A stretch of DNA of 64,000 nt from assembly GCF_009674485.1 (NCBI RefSeq), contig NZ_WKJJ01000014.1, positions 174,806 through 238,805 on the forward strand, read 5' to 3'. The translations under genes were made by a program, and so were the position numbers. The notes under the pieces were generated by a model. That model was not told the DNA's origin. It searched no databases and saw nothing but the letters and a program-made list of their open reading frames with translations. Source of the DNA: Pseudoduganella rivuli. Its GTDB lineage: Bacteria > Pseudomonadota > Gammaproteobacteria > Burkholderiales > Burkholderiaceae_D. Shown one piece after another: positions 16,394 through 25,405 of this stretch. Each line of letters begins with the position of its first letter. Positions within the stretch are counted from its first letter, which is position 1.

Positions 16394-19240
16394 ATGCATA
16401 AGCAAGCTCAGTTCCGTCATATCCCCCGTCACCATGCTTCCCGTACCCTCCGTTTGCTGCCGGTCGTCGCACTGCTGGCCGGCGCCGGCTTCAGCGCGCA
16501 GGCCGCCGGCCAGGCAGCCGATGCCGGCGTCGCCGAATTGCGCGCCGAGATTGCCCGCATCCAGGCTGAAAACGCGCGCCTGAAGGAAGCGCTGGCCGCG
16601 CAAGGCGCCAATGCCGCCACCCCGGCAACCGCGCCAGCCGCTTCCCCCGCAACAGCGGCGGCAACGCCGGAAGAAGAACCACAGGCGCTGGGCGCCGTCA
16701 CCGTGCGGGGCCGCAAAAAGATCGAAACCCTGAAGGAAGTGCCGCTGTCGATTTCCGTGGTCAGCGGCCAGGAACTGGACCGTGAACTGGCGCAGGATTT
16801 GTCGGCCATCACCAAACGCGGCGCCAATGTGCAGTTCAACCAGAACAACACGCGCGGCGCATCGCTGTCGGTACGCGGCCTGGGCAAGCGCTCGTTCACG
16901 GAAACGCAGGATCCCAGCGTGGGCGTGGTGGTCGACGGCGTCAGCTACGGCTTGTCGCAACTGGCCAACTTCGACTTTTATGACGTCGAATCCGTCGACG
17001 TGACGCGCGGCCCGCAAGGCACGCTGGGCGGCAAGGGCGCCAGCTCCGGTGTCGTCAGCATCAATACCCGCAAGCCGTCGTTTTACCCGACCGCCGACTA
17101 TTCCATCACGTACGGCCAGAATGAAACCGTGATCGGCAAAGCCAACCTGGGCGGCCCCGTCATCGATGAATTGCTGGCGTGGCGCGGTTCGTTCATCGTG
17201 CACCGGGCGCGCGGCTTTTACGACAACAATTTCGACCACAACTACAGCCTGTACAACAAGAACCGCGTCAGCGCCCGCACCCAGTTCCTGTTCACGCCCA
17301 CCAGCACCTTCAATGCGCGCATCAGCCTCGACGTGGAACCGCGCGCGCCGCAAGTGCAAAACGGCCTGACGTTTTACAAGAACCAGCCGGACCGGTTCGC
17401 CGACGGCAGCCTGACCGACCCCAGCGGCACCAGCACCCGCGCCAAGCTGACGGGATTTACCAATGCCAGTGGCGCGTTCACCGGCCCGCGCGCATGGTTC
17501 AACGGCCGCTCGTTCAATGGCGCGCCCTACACGTATGAAGCCAACTATATCGGCGACGACAACATCAACTTCAACGAAAACCAGGGCCAGACCGTGCATA
17601 ACAAGGGCGGTTCCGCGGAGCTGACGTGGGATTTGCCGGGCCATACGTTCACGTCGCAGTCTGCCGTGCGTATTTATTCGTTCGATGCGCACAACGACGA
17701 AGGCACGCCGTTCGATATCAGCCGCAATGGCGGCGGCGGCGTCGCGTACCGCCAGTTCACGCAGGAATTCAAGCTGAAGTCCAAGCCGGGCGGCGTGCTC
17801 GATTACACGGCGGGCCTGTTCCATATCCGCACCGACGACGACATCGCGTCGAAATCCGGCTGGGGTTCCGACGCGGGCGCGTGGTTCGCCACCACGGCGC
17901 AGTACAACACGCTGGAGCGCAATGCTGGCGCCAATCGGGGTGCGGGCCTGGCGCTGCTGAAAGATTCGCTGGACGATTTGATCGTCAAGGGCGATACGGT
18001 GGTGCACACCAGGAGCAATGCGCTGTTCGGCAACGCGACCTGGCACGCGTCGGACAAGCTGAATTTGACCGGCGGCCTGCGCGTCACGCGCGAAGACCGC
18101 ACCACCACCGATACCCGCGTACTGTCCGCCAATGGCGCCGGCGCGGCATTGAATCCCGTGTCGGTGCGGGGCGTGGCGCTGGGCGGCTTCAACAGCGCCG
18201 CCAGCGGTGCGCTGGCCACCGGCAACAGCGCGGCACAACTGGCGCTGGCCGATGCCATCGCCAGCAAATACTACGGCGCCGCGATCACGCCGGTGCCGGG
18301 AGCGGCCTATGCCAGCCTGACGGCGGCCCAGCAGGCGCAGGTCGCAGCCGCCAAGGCGCTGCGCGCGGGGCAGATCGGCCAGCTGATTTCCGGCATCCAG
18401 GCCAAATACGACGACACGCTGTATACCGCCACGCTGGCGCCGTCATACCGCTTCAGCGACCAGTACACGGCGTACACGTCGTGGCAATACGGCGAAAAGT
18501 CCGGTTCCGCGCTGAACGTCAATGGCGCCAATGCCAATGTGCGGCCTGAAAAGACCCACGCGTTCGAGATCGGCCTGAAAACCAGCCTGCCGCAATATGG
18601 CCTGGTGCTGAACACGGATTTGTTCCTGATGAACATCCGCGACTACCAGTCCGCCGTGCGCGTGGTCGACGAATTCACCACCGCCACCAACATCGCCAAC
18701 AACCAGGCCAACCCGATCGCGTATGTGACGGCGCAGGGCAATGTGCCGAAGGCGCGCGCCAGGGGCTTTGAAATCGACGGTGTCTACACGGCGATCCCGA
18801 ACCTGTCGATCCGCTTCTCCGGCGCATGGAACGATGCGCGCTACGTCAGCTTCCCGCAAGCCGCCAAGCCCGACGAACTGGCTTACCTGCCCGGCGCCTA
18901 CGTCGACCAGAGCGGCCTGGCCTTGCCCGGCGCCGCCAAATGGACGGGCAACCTGGGCGCCGAGTACCGCAAGCCGTACAACGGCCGCGAATACCACGCC
19001 AGCTTCAATACCGCGTTCACCAGCCGCTATAACAATACCGACACGCTGTCGTCGTATGGCTGGGTCAGCGGCGGCGCCATTACCGACCTGTCGTTCGGCG
19101 TGGCGTTCAAGGGCGGCTTCGACGTCAGCCTGACCGTCAAGAATGCGTTCGACAACCGCAACCACGAACCGGCCTGGGTCAGCTATTCGCCGAACCCGTA
19201 TCCGCGCTGGTATGGCATCACGTTCAGCGGCAAGCTGTAA
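16394..19240 (+). CDS. TonB-dependent outer-membrane receptor (paralog 1)
   Basis: 948 residues from ATG 16394. This start gives a proper signal peptide (cleavage near SAQA) and fits the sigma-54 promoter; an upstream in-frame ATG at 16241 would lie before the promoter. The mature protein begins with a short coiled coil (VAELRAEIARIQAENARLKE) and an Ala/Pro linker, then the plug (VPLSISVVSGQEL ... ASLSVRGLGK ... VESVDVTRGPQGTLGGKG) and a 22-strand beta-barrel. It should import a substrate using TonB energy. It is about 45-50% like the following receptor by eye. There is no N-terminal signalling domain, so it does not look like a FecA-type transducer. Substrate unknown. Confidence 0.92.
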   Translation: MHKQAQFRHIPRHHASRTLRLLPVVALLAGAGFSAQAAGQAADAGVAELRAEIARIQAENARLKEALAAQGANAATPATAPAASPATAAATPEEEPQALGAVTVRGRKKIETLKEVPLSISVVSGQELDRELAQDLSAITKRGANVQFNQNNTRGASLSVRGLGKRSFTETQDPSVGVVVDGVSYGLSQLANFDFYDVESVDVTRGPQGTLGGKGASSGVVSINTRKPSFYPTADYSITYGQNETVIGKANLGGPVIDELLAWRGSFIVHRARGFYDNNFDHNYSLYNKNRVSARTQFLFTPTSTFNARISLDVEPRAPQVQNGLTFYKNQPDRFADGSLTDPSGTSTRAKLTGFTNASGAFTGPRAWFNGRSFNGAPYTYEANYIGDDNINFNENQGQTVHNKGGSAELTWDLPGHTFTSQSAVRIYSFDAHNDEGTPFDISRNGGGGVAYRQFTQEFKLKSKPGGVLDYTAGLFHIRTDDDIASKSGWGSDAGAWFATTAQYNTLERNAGANRGAGLALLKDSLDDLIVKGDTVVHTRSNALFGNATWHASDKLNLTGGLRVTREDRTTTDTRVLSANGAGAALNPVSVRGVALGGFNSAASGALATGNSAAQLALADAIASKYYGAAITPVPGAAYASLTAAQQAQVAAAKALRAGQIGQLISGIQAKYDDTLYTATLAPSYRFSDQYTAYTSWQYGEKSGSALNVNGANANVRPEKTHAFEIGLKTSLPQYGLVLNTDLFLMNIRDYQSAVRVVDEFTTATNIANNQANPIAYVTAQGNVPKARARGFEIDGVYTAIPNLSIRFSGAWNDARYVSFPQAAKPDELAYLPGAYVDQSGLALPGAAKWTGNLGAEYRKPYNGREYHASFNTAFTSRYNNTDTLSSYGWVSGGAITDLSFGVAFKGGFDVSLTVKNAFDNRNHEPAWVSYSPNPYPRWYGITFSGKL

Positions 19241-19318
19241 GGCGCCGCCGGCACGTGACCATATGCATATATCGTTTTCGTCATGAACGGATCGCACCAC
19301 TGAAGTAGACAGTAATAA

Positions 19319-19350
19319 GGCGGCGCTGTTGCTGATGCAGCAGCACCGCC
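19319..19350. promoter_or_regulatory. Palindrome with CTGTTG-N6-CAGCAG core before the second receptor
   Basis: An inverted repeat (GGCGGCGCTG ... CAGCACCGCC, one mismatch) with CTGTTG at 19326-19331 and CAGCAG at 19338-19343, the same 6-bp spacing as at 16191. It lies about 60 bp upstream of the sigma-54 -24 element. It also follows the first receptor gene by about 80 bp, so it could double as a weak terminator (GTGATTTT follows). Confidence 0.5.
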
Positions 19351-19393
19351 GTGATTTTCCACGGATATGCTGGTTTTGCGCGGGTTTTCGGCT

Positions 19394-19408
19394 TGGCACG
19401 CCAATTGC
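19394..19408 (+). promoter_or_regulatory. Sigma-54 promoter of the second TonB-dependent receptor
   Basis: TTGGCACG-CCAA-TTGC: a full match to the RpoN consensus with GG-N10-GC spacing. The predicted start is near 19420, giving a leader of about 28 nt. The leader ends GAAAGC before the ATG, as does that of the first receptor. Confidence 0.85.
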
Positions 19409-19447
19409 AGAGGTAAGGCTGTTCTCTTGTTCAATGAAAGCCTCGCA

Positions 19448-22207
19448 ATGACGACTCAAGCACAATACCGTACCGCCCTGCCCTTCCGTTTGTCCCCTGT
19501 CGCGGCCACATTGGCTGGCGCCGCCATGCTGGCATCGGCGCCGCTCTATGCTGCCGAACCGACCGTGGCCGAACTGCAGGCGGAAATTGCGCGACTCAAG
19601 CAAGTCATCGCAGCTCAGAATCCTTCGGCCGCACAGGGTGCGCCGGCGGCTGTCGCTGCGCCCGCACCTGCCGCCGTCGCCCAGCCCGCACCCGCCGCCG
19701 AAGAATCCGAAACCCTGGGCGAAGTCACCGTCCGCAGCCGCAACCGCCTGGAGCGCTTGCAGGACGTGCCGTTGTCCGTGTCCGTCGTGACCGGCAAGGA
19801 ACTGGACCGCCTTCAGGCCACCGATATCAAGTCACTGACGCAACGCGCCGCCAACGTGTCGTGGAACCAGGGTAACCAGCGTACCGCCAGCCTGGCCATC
19901 CGGGGCGTCGGCAAGCAGGGCCAGACCGAGGCGCAGGATCCCAGCGTCGGCCTGATCGTCGACGGCGTCAACTACGCGTACAACGCACTGTCGTCCAGCT
20001 TCGACTTCACCGACGTCGACGCGGTCGAAGTCACACGCGGTCCGCAAGGCACGCTGCTGGGCAAGAACACCAGCGTGGGCGTGGTCAACGTCACCACGCG
20101 CCGCCCGTCGTTCACACCGGACGCGTCGTGGTCGCTGACCATCGGCCAGCAGGACACGGTGCAAGGCCGCTTCGCCGCCGGCGGACCGATCGTCGACGGT
20201 TTGCTGGCCTACCGCGCCAACCTGTCCGTCAGCAAGGGCGAAGGCGACATCAAGAATGCGTACAACAAGGACATCACGTACACCAACAAGGACCGCGTAT
20301 CGGGCCGCCTGCAATTCCTGCTGACGCCGGATTCGTCGTTCAGCGCCCGCGTCGCGCTCGATGCGCAGCCGCGCGCCGGCGAAACCTATAACGCGCGCAC
20401 CATCAACACGCCAACGCCGGCCGTCTATGCGAATGGATCCGTCAACACGCTGGCCACCGATCCCGCGGTGCGCCTTGCGCGCCGCTGGTTCACGCAGCAA
20501 ACGGGCTATACGTACCAGGACAACTTCCTCAACGAGAAAACGCACCAGGTCAATAACGACAACCAGCGTCCGCTGGTCACCGGCAGCAATGGCGCGGCGG
20601 CGGAGCTGAACTGGTACCTGGACAAGTTCAACATCACGTCGATCACCGCGTACAAGGATTACCACTTCAACGCCACCAATGACGAAGGCACGCCGTTCGA
20701 CGTGCACCGCAATTCAGGCGGTTTCTGGAACGATTACCGCCAGGCCACGCAGGAATTGCGCATCTCGTCACAGCCGGGCGGCTTTGTCGATTACCAGGCC
20801 GGGGTCTTCCTGATGAAGGTCGATAACCAGGCCGACTACCGCCGCGAATGGGGCAATGACGCGGGCGCCTGGTATGCCAACGCGGCGCAATACAACCGCC
20901 TCGACGCCAATGCGGCGGGCCGCTACCTGCTGCAAAATTCGCTGGACCGCTTGCAGATGTCGTTCAACTCGCCGGCCGGCACGCAGGATATCCGCAACAA
21001 GAGCGCCGCCATCTTTGCCCAGGCCAACTGGCACTTGTCCGATCCGCTGACCGTCACCACGGGCCTGCGCTTCACCCGCGAAGACCGCCGCAACAAGGGC
21101 AGCACCCTGGTTAACAATAATGGCAATGCGCCGGAACTGAACCCGGTTGCCGTCAACGGCGTGGCTTTCGGCGGTTTCGCCAGCGCCGCCAACGGCTCGC
21201 TGCTGGCATCCAACAGCGCCGCGCAAATCGCGCTGGCCAACAGCGTGGCCAGCAAGTACTTCGGCGTGGCGCAATACAGCGCGCTGACGGCGGCCCAGCA
21301 ACAGCAGGTGGCCGACGCGAAAGCCATCCGTGCTTCGCAAATCGGCGTGATCTTCGCGCCGACCGAAGCGGAACCGTTCAAGGATACGCTGCCGGCGTTC
21401 GTGATCAGCCCTTCGTACAAGTTCAACAAGGACCTGACCGCGTACGCGTCGTGGCAATACGGTGAAAAAGCCGGCATTTCACAGCTGACCAATGGCGTGT
21501 CGAACCTGGTGCGCAAGGAAAAAACCAATGCGCTGGAAACCGGCATCAAGTCCGCGCTGCTGGACCGCAAGCTGCTGATCAACGCCAACCTGTTCCTGAT
21601 GAACATCAAGGATTACCAGCAGGCGGTGCGGGTACTGGACGTCTACACGACGAACCTGAACAACGACGGCCAGCTGTACTACACCACGGCCACCGGCAAC
21701 GCGCCGAAGGTGCAAGCCAAGGGCCTGGAATTCGACGGCGCCTATTCCGGCATCGCCAACACCACACTGCGCTTCTCGGGCGCTTACACGGATGCGCGCT
21801 ACAAGGACTTCAAGCAGTCCGCGCAGCCGGTGGAAAACGGCTATGCCGGGGCCGCGCCTTACCGCGACGTGACGGGCCAGGCGCTGCCGGGCGCATCGAA
21901 GTTCACGTTCAACGTGGGCGTCGACTACCAAAAGCCGGTCTTCACGGACAAGGCGTTCCACGCCAGCTTCAACACGGCATACAACTCGCGCTACAACGCG
22001 GACAACACGCTGTCCAGCTATGGCTGGGTGGGCGGCTCGGCCATCACGGACCTGTCCGTGGGCCTGGGCACGCGCAGCGGGTCGTTCGACGTCAGCGTGA
22101 TCGTCAAGAACGCCTTCCAGAACGATGCGCCGCTGACGAAGACGTGGAACAGCTACACGCCTGCCGTGCCGCGCTGGATCGGCCTGGTGGTGAGCGGCAA
22201 GCTGTAA
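19448..22207 (+). CDS. TonB-dependent outer-membrane receptor (paralog 2)
   Basis: 919 residues from ATG 19448, the first Met downstream of the sigma-54 promoter. It has a signal peptide (cleavage near LYAA), a coiled-coil segment (VAELQAEIARLKQVIAAQ), a Pro/Ala linker, a plug (VPLSVSVVTGKEL ... VDAVEVTRGPQGTLLGKN) and a beta-barrel ending TPAVPRWIGLVVSGKL. Barrel segments such as NDEGTPFDVHRN and SSYGWVGGSAITDLS match the first receptor, so the pair arose by tandem duplication. It presumably imports a related ligand, powered by the divergent TonB-ExbBD. Substrate unknown. Confidence 0.92.
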   Translation: MTTQAQYRTALPFRLSPVAATLAGAAMLASAPLYAAEPTVAELQAEIARLKQVIAAQNPSAAQGAPAAVAAPAPAAVAQPAPAAEESETLGEVTVRSRNRLERLQDVPLSVSVVTGKELDRLQATDIKSLTQRAANVSWNQGNQRTASLAIRGVGKQGQTEAQDPSVGLIVDGVNYAYNALSSSFDFTDVDAVEVTRGPQGTLLGKNTSVGVVNVTTRRPSFTPDASWSLTIGQQDTVQGRFAAGGPIVDGLLAYRANLSVSKGEGDIKNAYNKDITYTNKDRVSGRLQFLLTPDSSFSARVALDAQPRAGETYNARTINTPTPAVYANGSVNTLATDPAVRLARRWFTQQTGYTYQDNFLNEKTHQVNNDNQRPLVTGSNGAAAELNWYLDKFNITSITAYKDYHFNATNDEGTPFDVHRNSGGFWNDYRQATQELRISSQPGGFVDYQAGVFLMKVDNQADYRREWGNDAGAWYANAAQYNRLDANAAGRYLLQNSLDRLQMSFNSPAGTQDIRNKSAAIFAQANWHLSDPLTVTTGLRFTREDRRNKGSTLVNNNGNAPELNPVAVNGVAFGGFASAANGSLLASNSAAQIALANSVASKYFGVAQYSALTAAQQQQVADAKAIRASQIGVIFAPTEAEPFKDTLPAFVISPSYKFNKDLTAYASWQYGEKAGISQLTNGVSNLVRKEKTNALETGIKSALLDRKLLINANLFLMNIKDYQQAVRVLDVYTTNLNNDGQLYYTTATGNAPKVQAKGLEFDGAYSGIANTTLRFSGAYTDARYKDFKQSAQPVENGYAGAAPYRDVTGQALPGASKFTFNVGVDYQKPVFTDKAFHASFNTAYNSRYNADNTLSSYGWVGGSAITDLSVGLGTRSGSFDVSVIVKNAFQNDAPLTKTWNSYTPAVPRWIGLVVSGKL

Positions 22208-22310
22208 GCCGGGCCGCCGCCGGCACGTCATCATTTCGTGCAAGTGCATTTATGTTTTTTCGCACAACCCAGTGAGATGTTGCTGCAAGGCAATTTTCAC
22301 TGACATAATC

Positions 22311-22411
22311 GGCCCGTCGTTTGCTACGGGCCCACATCGTCCTGGCTGCGAGCCAGGGTGGCAATCGGGGTACGCGACAGCAGCAAAGCGCAGGCCGGGC
22401 GGCTTTTCGCC
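22311..22411 (+). promoter_or_regulatory. Hairpin-rich leader before the alginate-lyase gene
   Basis: Three perfect stems in 100 bases: GGCCCGT/ACGGGCC (22311-22332), CCTGGCT-GCG-AGCCAGG (22341-22357) and GCGGC/GCCGC (about 22397-22411). Strings GGCAATC and GCAAAGC nearby faintly recall cyclic-di-GMP (GEMM) riboswitches, but the canonical core is not there. I see no sigma-54 promoter in this gap. A structured leader or attenuator is possible. Confidence 0.3.
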
Positions 22412-22447
22412 GCTCCGGCATTCCTCCACCACACTGACTCGCAGACT

Positions 22448-25270
22448 ATGCCGAAGACCAAACAAACTCTCTCCTCCAACCGCAGGGCCTTTTGCGCCAA
22501 CACGCTTGGCTTGCTGGCGCTCGGTCCCCTGGGCGCGCTCGGCCTGAGCGGATGCGGCGCGGGCGCCGACGCCGGCGAAGTATCCGGCCAGGCCGCGCCG
22601 AAGCGGCAAGGAGCTCCCGGCGCCTTTACCCACCCCGGGCTGCTGCATACGCAGGCCGATTTCGACCGCATCAGCCAGAAAGTCGCCGCCCGCGCTGCGC
22701 CGTGGTTCAGCGACTGGCTTCTGCTGCTTCAAAACAACCTGGCCAGCAATACATGGAATCCCGATGCGCGCCCGGTCGTGTACCGCAACGATGGCGTGCA
22801 TGGGGATAACGTGCAAGTGCTGCAGTGGGACGTCATGGCGGCCTACCTGAATGCCTTGCAGTGGAAGATCACGGGTAACACAGCCGCCGCCGATACCGCC
22901 GTGCGCATCCTGAATGCGTGGGGCTCGACCCTGACCGCCATCAATACCACGGATGGCCATTACGACGGCTTCCTGGCCGCCGGCCTGCAGGGCTACCAGT
23001 TCGCGAACGTGGCGGAAATCATGCGCGGCTATTCCGGCTGGGCCGCAGCCGATATCGCCACCTTCCAGCAAATGATGCTGAACGTGTTTTATCCGATGGT
23101 GGGGGCCAGCAACAATAACCTGCAAATATTTTCCAGCTGGGATTTATGCGCGATTGCCGCCTCCGTGGCGATCGCGGTGCTGTGCGACGACCAGGCCAGG
23201 TTCGACGACGCGGTGCGGCGCTTCCAGCATGGAACGGCCAATGGCGCCATCGCGCAAATGACGTATTACATCCACCCCGGCTACCTGGGACAAACGCAGG
23301 AATCCGGACGCGACCAGGGCCACAACACGCTGAGCATCGCGCTGGTCACTGTCATTTGCGAAATGGCGTGGAACCAGGGCGTCGACCTGTATGGCTACGA
23401 TAACAACCGCGTGCTGGCGGCCTGCGAATATACGGCCAAGGGCAACCTGATCCAGTCCGGCTCGACGTATTACACGGTGCCGTTCGCGCCCTATGCGATA
23501 CAGGGATTTTCCACCACGACCTTCGCCACTGGCGGCCAGGGCATCCAGCGCCCGGCATGGGCGCTGATCTACAACCATTATGCCAACCGCATGGGCCTGG
23601 CCGCCCCGTATACGAAAAAGTTCTCGCAACTGGTAGCCCCGGAAACCGGCGGCAGCTATCCGCAGGGGGGCGGCACGTGGGACCAGCTGGGCTACGGCAC
23701 GCTGCTGTTTACGCGCGACCCGCTGCCGGCGGACGCGCCGCCAAGCGGGCTGACAGCCGTCACCACCGCCGGCCAGGTCGTGCTGTCGTGGTGGGGCAGC
23801 ACCAACGCGACCAGCTACAACGTCAAGCGCGCCACCGCCCCCGCCGGACCGTACACGGTGATTGCCACCGGCATTACCGACCTGCTGACCTATACCGACC
23901 GGGGCCTGGCCAACGGCACCTACTACTATGTGGTGACTGCCGTCACGCCGTCCGGCGAAACCGCGGCGTCGAACCAGGCGCAAGCCGTGGCGGGCAGCAA
24001 GCTGCACACGTTGCTGGCGTTTGACGAAGGCGCCGGCGCCGCCGCCGGCGACACCAGCGGCAACGGCCACGGCGCTGCGCTGGTCAACGGTGCGGCATGG
24101 GCGCCCGGCAAGGGCGGGCAAGGCAGCGCCCTGGCGCTGAACGGCGGCGGCGCCTACGCCAGCCTGCCGGCCAACCTGCTCGACACTGTCGGCGACTTCA
24201 CCATTGCCGCCTGGGTGTATTGGAACGGCGGCCAGACCTGGGCCCGGATTTTCGATTTCGGCACCAATACGCTGCAATACATGTTCCTGTCGCCGCGCAC
24301 CAGCCGGGGCACGATGTGCTTCGCCGTCACGCTCAATGGCGGCTTCGGCGAATGCATCGTCGACGCCCCGGCCCCGCTGCCGGCCGGCCAGTGGACCCAT
24401 GTCGCGGTGACGCTGTCCGGTACCGACCTTGCCATCTACGTGAACGGCACGGTGGTGAAGACCGCCAGCGGCGTCTTCATCCCGCCGTACCAGCTCGGGC
24501 ACACCACGCAAAACTGGCTGGGCCGCTCGCAATATTCGGGCGACCCGACCTTCAACGGCATGATCGACGACTTCCGCATTCTCCAGGGCGCCGCCAGCGC
24601 GGCGGACATTGCCGCGCTGTGCGGCGCCACCAGCAATCTGCACACCTGGCTGACGTTCGGTGAAGGCGGCGGCGCCACCGCCGCCGACGCCAGCGGCAAT
24701 GGCCACACCGCCACCCTGGCGGGAACTGCGGCCTGGACGGCGGGCCGGCAGCCGCTCGCCAAGGCACTGTCGCTCCCTGGCGGCGGCGCCCATGTGAGCC
24801 TGCCCGCCGGCCTGGTCGACAACCTGTCCGACTTCACCATGGCGGCATGGGTGTACTGGAATGGCAACCAGACCTGGGCGCGGATCCTCGATTTCGGCAG
24901 CAATACCACGCGCTACATGTTCCTGTCGCCGCGCACCGGCCGGGGCACGCTGGGATTTGCCATCACCACCAATGGCAGCAGGGCGGAGTACCGGGTCGAC
25001 GCCCCCGCCCCGCTGCCGAGCGGGCAATGGGTGCACGTGGCCGTCACGCTGGCCGGCGCGGACTTCACCATCTACGTCAACGGCGTGGCAGTGAAGACTG
25101 CCAGCGGCGTCAATCTGCCGCCGCTGCAACTGGGAACCACCACGCAAAACTGGCTGGGGCGTTCGCAATTTTCGTCGGACCCTTCGTTCAGCGGCAAGAT
25201 CGACGACTTCCGGATTTACCGGGGCGCCGCCAGCGCGGCGGACATCGCCGTGCTGGCTGGCGCACAGTAG
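22448..25270 (+). CDS. Alginate-lyase-family lipoprotein with FN3 and two LamG domains
   Basis: 940 residues from ATG 22448. This start begins a Tat-like signal (NRRAFCANT) with a lipobox (LSGC), so an exported lipoprotein is expected. Residues about 40-425 match the alginate lyase fold (alpha-toroid; TQESGRDQGHNTLSIALV is the clearest motif). A fibronectin type III domain follows (about 430-517), then two tandem LamG/concanavalin-like modules (about 519-730 and 735-938) that are near copies. The lyase probably cleaves an acidic polysaccharide while the modules bind glycan; the exact polymer cannot be read. The gene sits between the receptor pair and the cytochrome operon but lacks its own visible sigma-54 promoter. 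Confidence 0.8.
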   Translation: MPKTKQTLSSNRRAFCANTLGLLALGPLGALGLSGCGAGADAGEVSGQAAPKRQGAPGAFTHPGLLHTQADFDRISQKVAARAAPWFSDWLLLLQNNLASNTWNPDARPVVYRNDGVHGDNVQVLQWDVMAAYLNALQWKITGNTAAADTAVRILNAWGSTLTAINTTDGHYDGFLAAGLQGYQFANVAEIMRGYSGWAAADIATFQQMMLNVFYPMVGASNNNLQIFSSWDLCAIAASVAIAVLCDDQARFDDAVRRFQHGTANGAIAQMTYYIHPGYLGQTQESGRDQGHNTLSIALVTVICEMAWNQGVDLYGYDNNRVLAACEYTAKGNLIQSGSTYYTVPFAPYAIQGFSTTTFATGGQGIQRPAWALIYNHYANRMGLAAPYTKKFSQLVAPETGGSYPQGGGTWDQLGYGTLLFTRDPLPADAPPSGLTAVTTAGQVVLSWWGSTNATSYNVKRATAPAGPYTVIATGITDLLTYTDRGLANGTYYYVVTAVTPSGETAASNQAQAVAGSKLHTLLAFDEGAGAAAGDTSGNGHGAALVNGAAWAPGKGGQGSALALNGGGAYASLPANLLDTVGDFTIAAWVYWNGGQTWARIFDFGTNTLQYMFLSPRTSRGTMCFAVTLNGGFGECIVDAPAPLPAGQWTHVAVTLSGTDLAIYVNGTVVKTASGVFIPPYQLGHTTQNWLGRSQYSGDPTFNGMIDDFRILQGAASAADIAALCGATSNLHTWLTFGEGGGATAADASGNGHTATLAGTAAWTAGRQPLAKALSLPGGGAHVSLPAGLVDNLSDFTMAAWVYWNGNQTWARILDFGSNTTRYMFLSPRTGRGTLGFAITTNGSRAEYRVDAPAPLPSGQWVHVAVTLAGADFTIYVNGVAVKTASGVNLPPLQLGTTTQNWLGRSQFSSDPSFSGKIDDFRIYRGAASAADIAVLAGAQ
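24180..25250 (+). repeat. Tandem duplication of the LamG module
   Basis: Two segments (about 24180-24600 and 24820-25250) stay clearly similar at DNA level. The coding stretches for ARI[F/L]DFG, MFLSPRT and TTQNWLGRS, and the ends (GCCGCCAGCGCGGCGGACAT), recur in the same order about 640 bp apart. This points to an internal duplication that is either recent or kept alike by conversion. Confidence 0.8.
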
Positions 25271-25287
25271 CCCTGATCCGAAGGCCG

Positions 25288-25314
25288 GCCCTGCTGCTGA
25301 TCCAGCAGCAGGGC
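25288..25314. promoter_or_regulatory. Palindrome with CTGCTG-N6-CAGCAG core before the cytochrome operon
   Basis: A perfect 12-bp inverted repeat (GCCCTGCTGCTG-ATC-CAGCAGCAGGGC). CTGCTG at 25291-25296 and CAGCAG at 25303-25308 keep the same 6-bp spacing as the other two copies. The site is about 107 bp upstream of the sigma-54 -24 element. It starts 18 bp after the alginate-lyase stop, so it may also end that transcript, although no T run follows. Confidence 0.55.
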
Positions 25315-25405
25315 TGTTGCGATTGTGTATTCCGATCATCACCCTGATCATTTGGCGGCACATGTATTATCTTTAAATTCAATTAGTTAGCAGTTTGCAA
25401 GACGC

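Noticed and set aside
22311..22411. Cyclic-di-GMP riboswitch
   Set aside because: Only short strings resemble GEMM; the conserved tetraloop-receptor core cannot be traced. Kept as an unnamed structured leader.
25288..25314. Palindrome read simply as a terminator of the alginate-lyase gene
   Set aside because: No T run follows, and the CTGYTG-N6-CARCAG spacing is shared with a copy at 16191 that follows no gene. A dual role stays possible.
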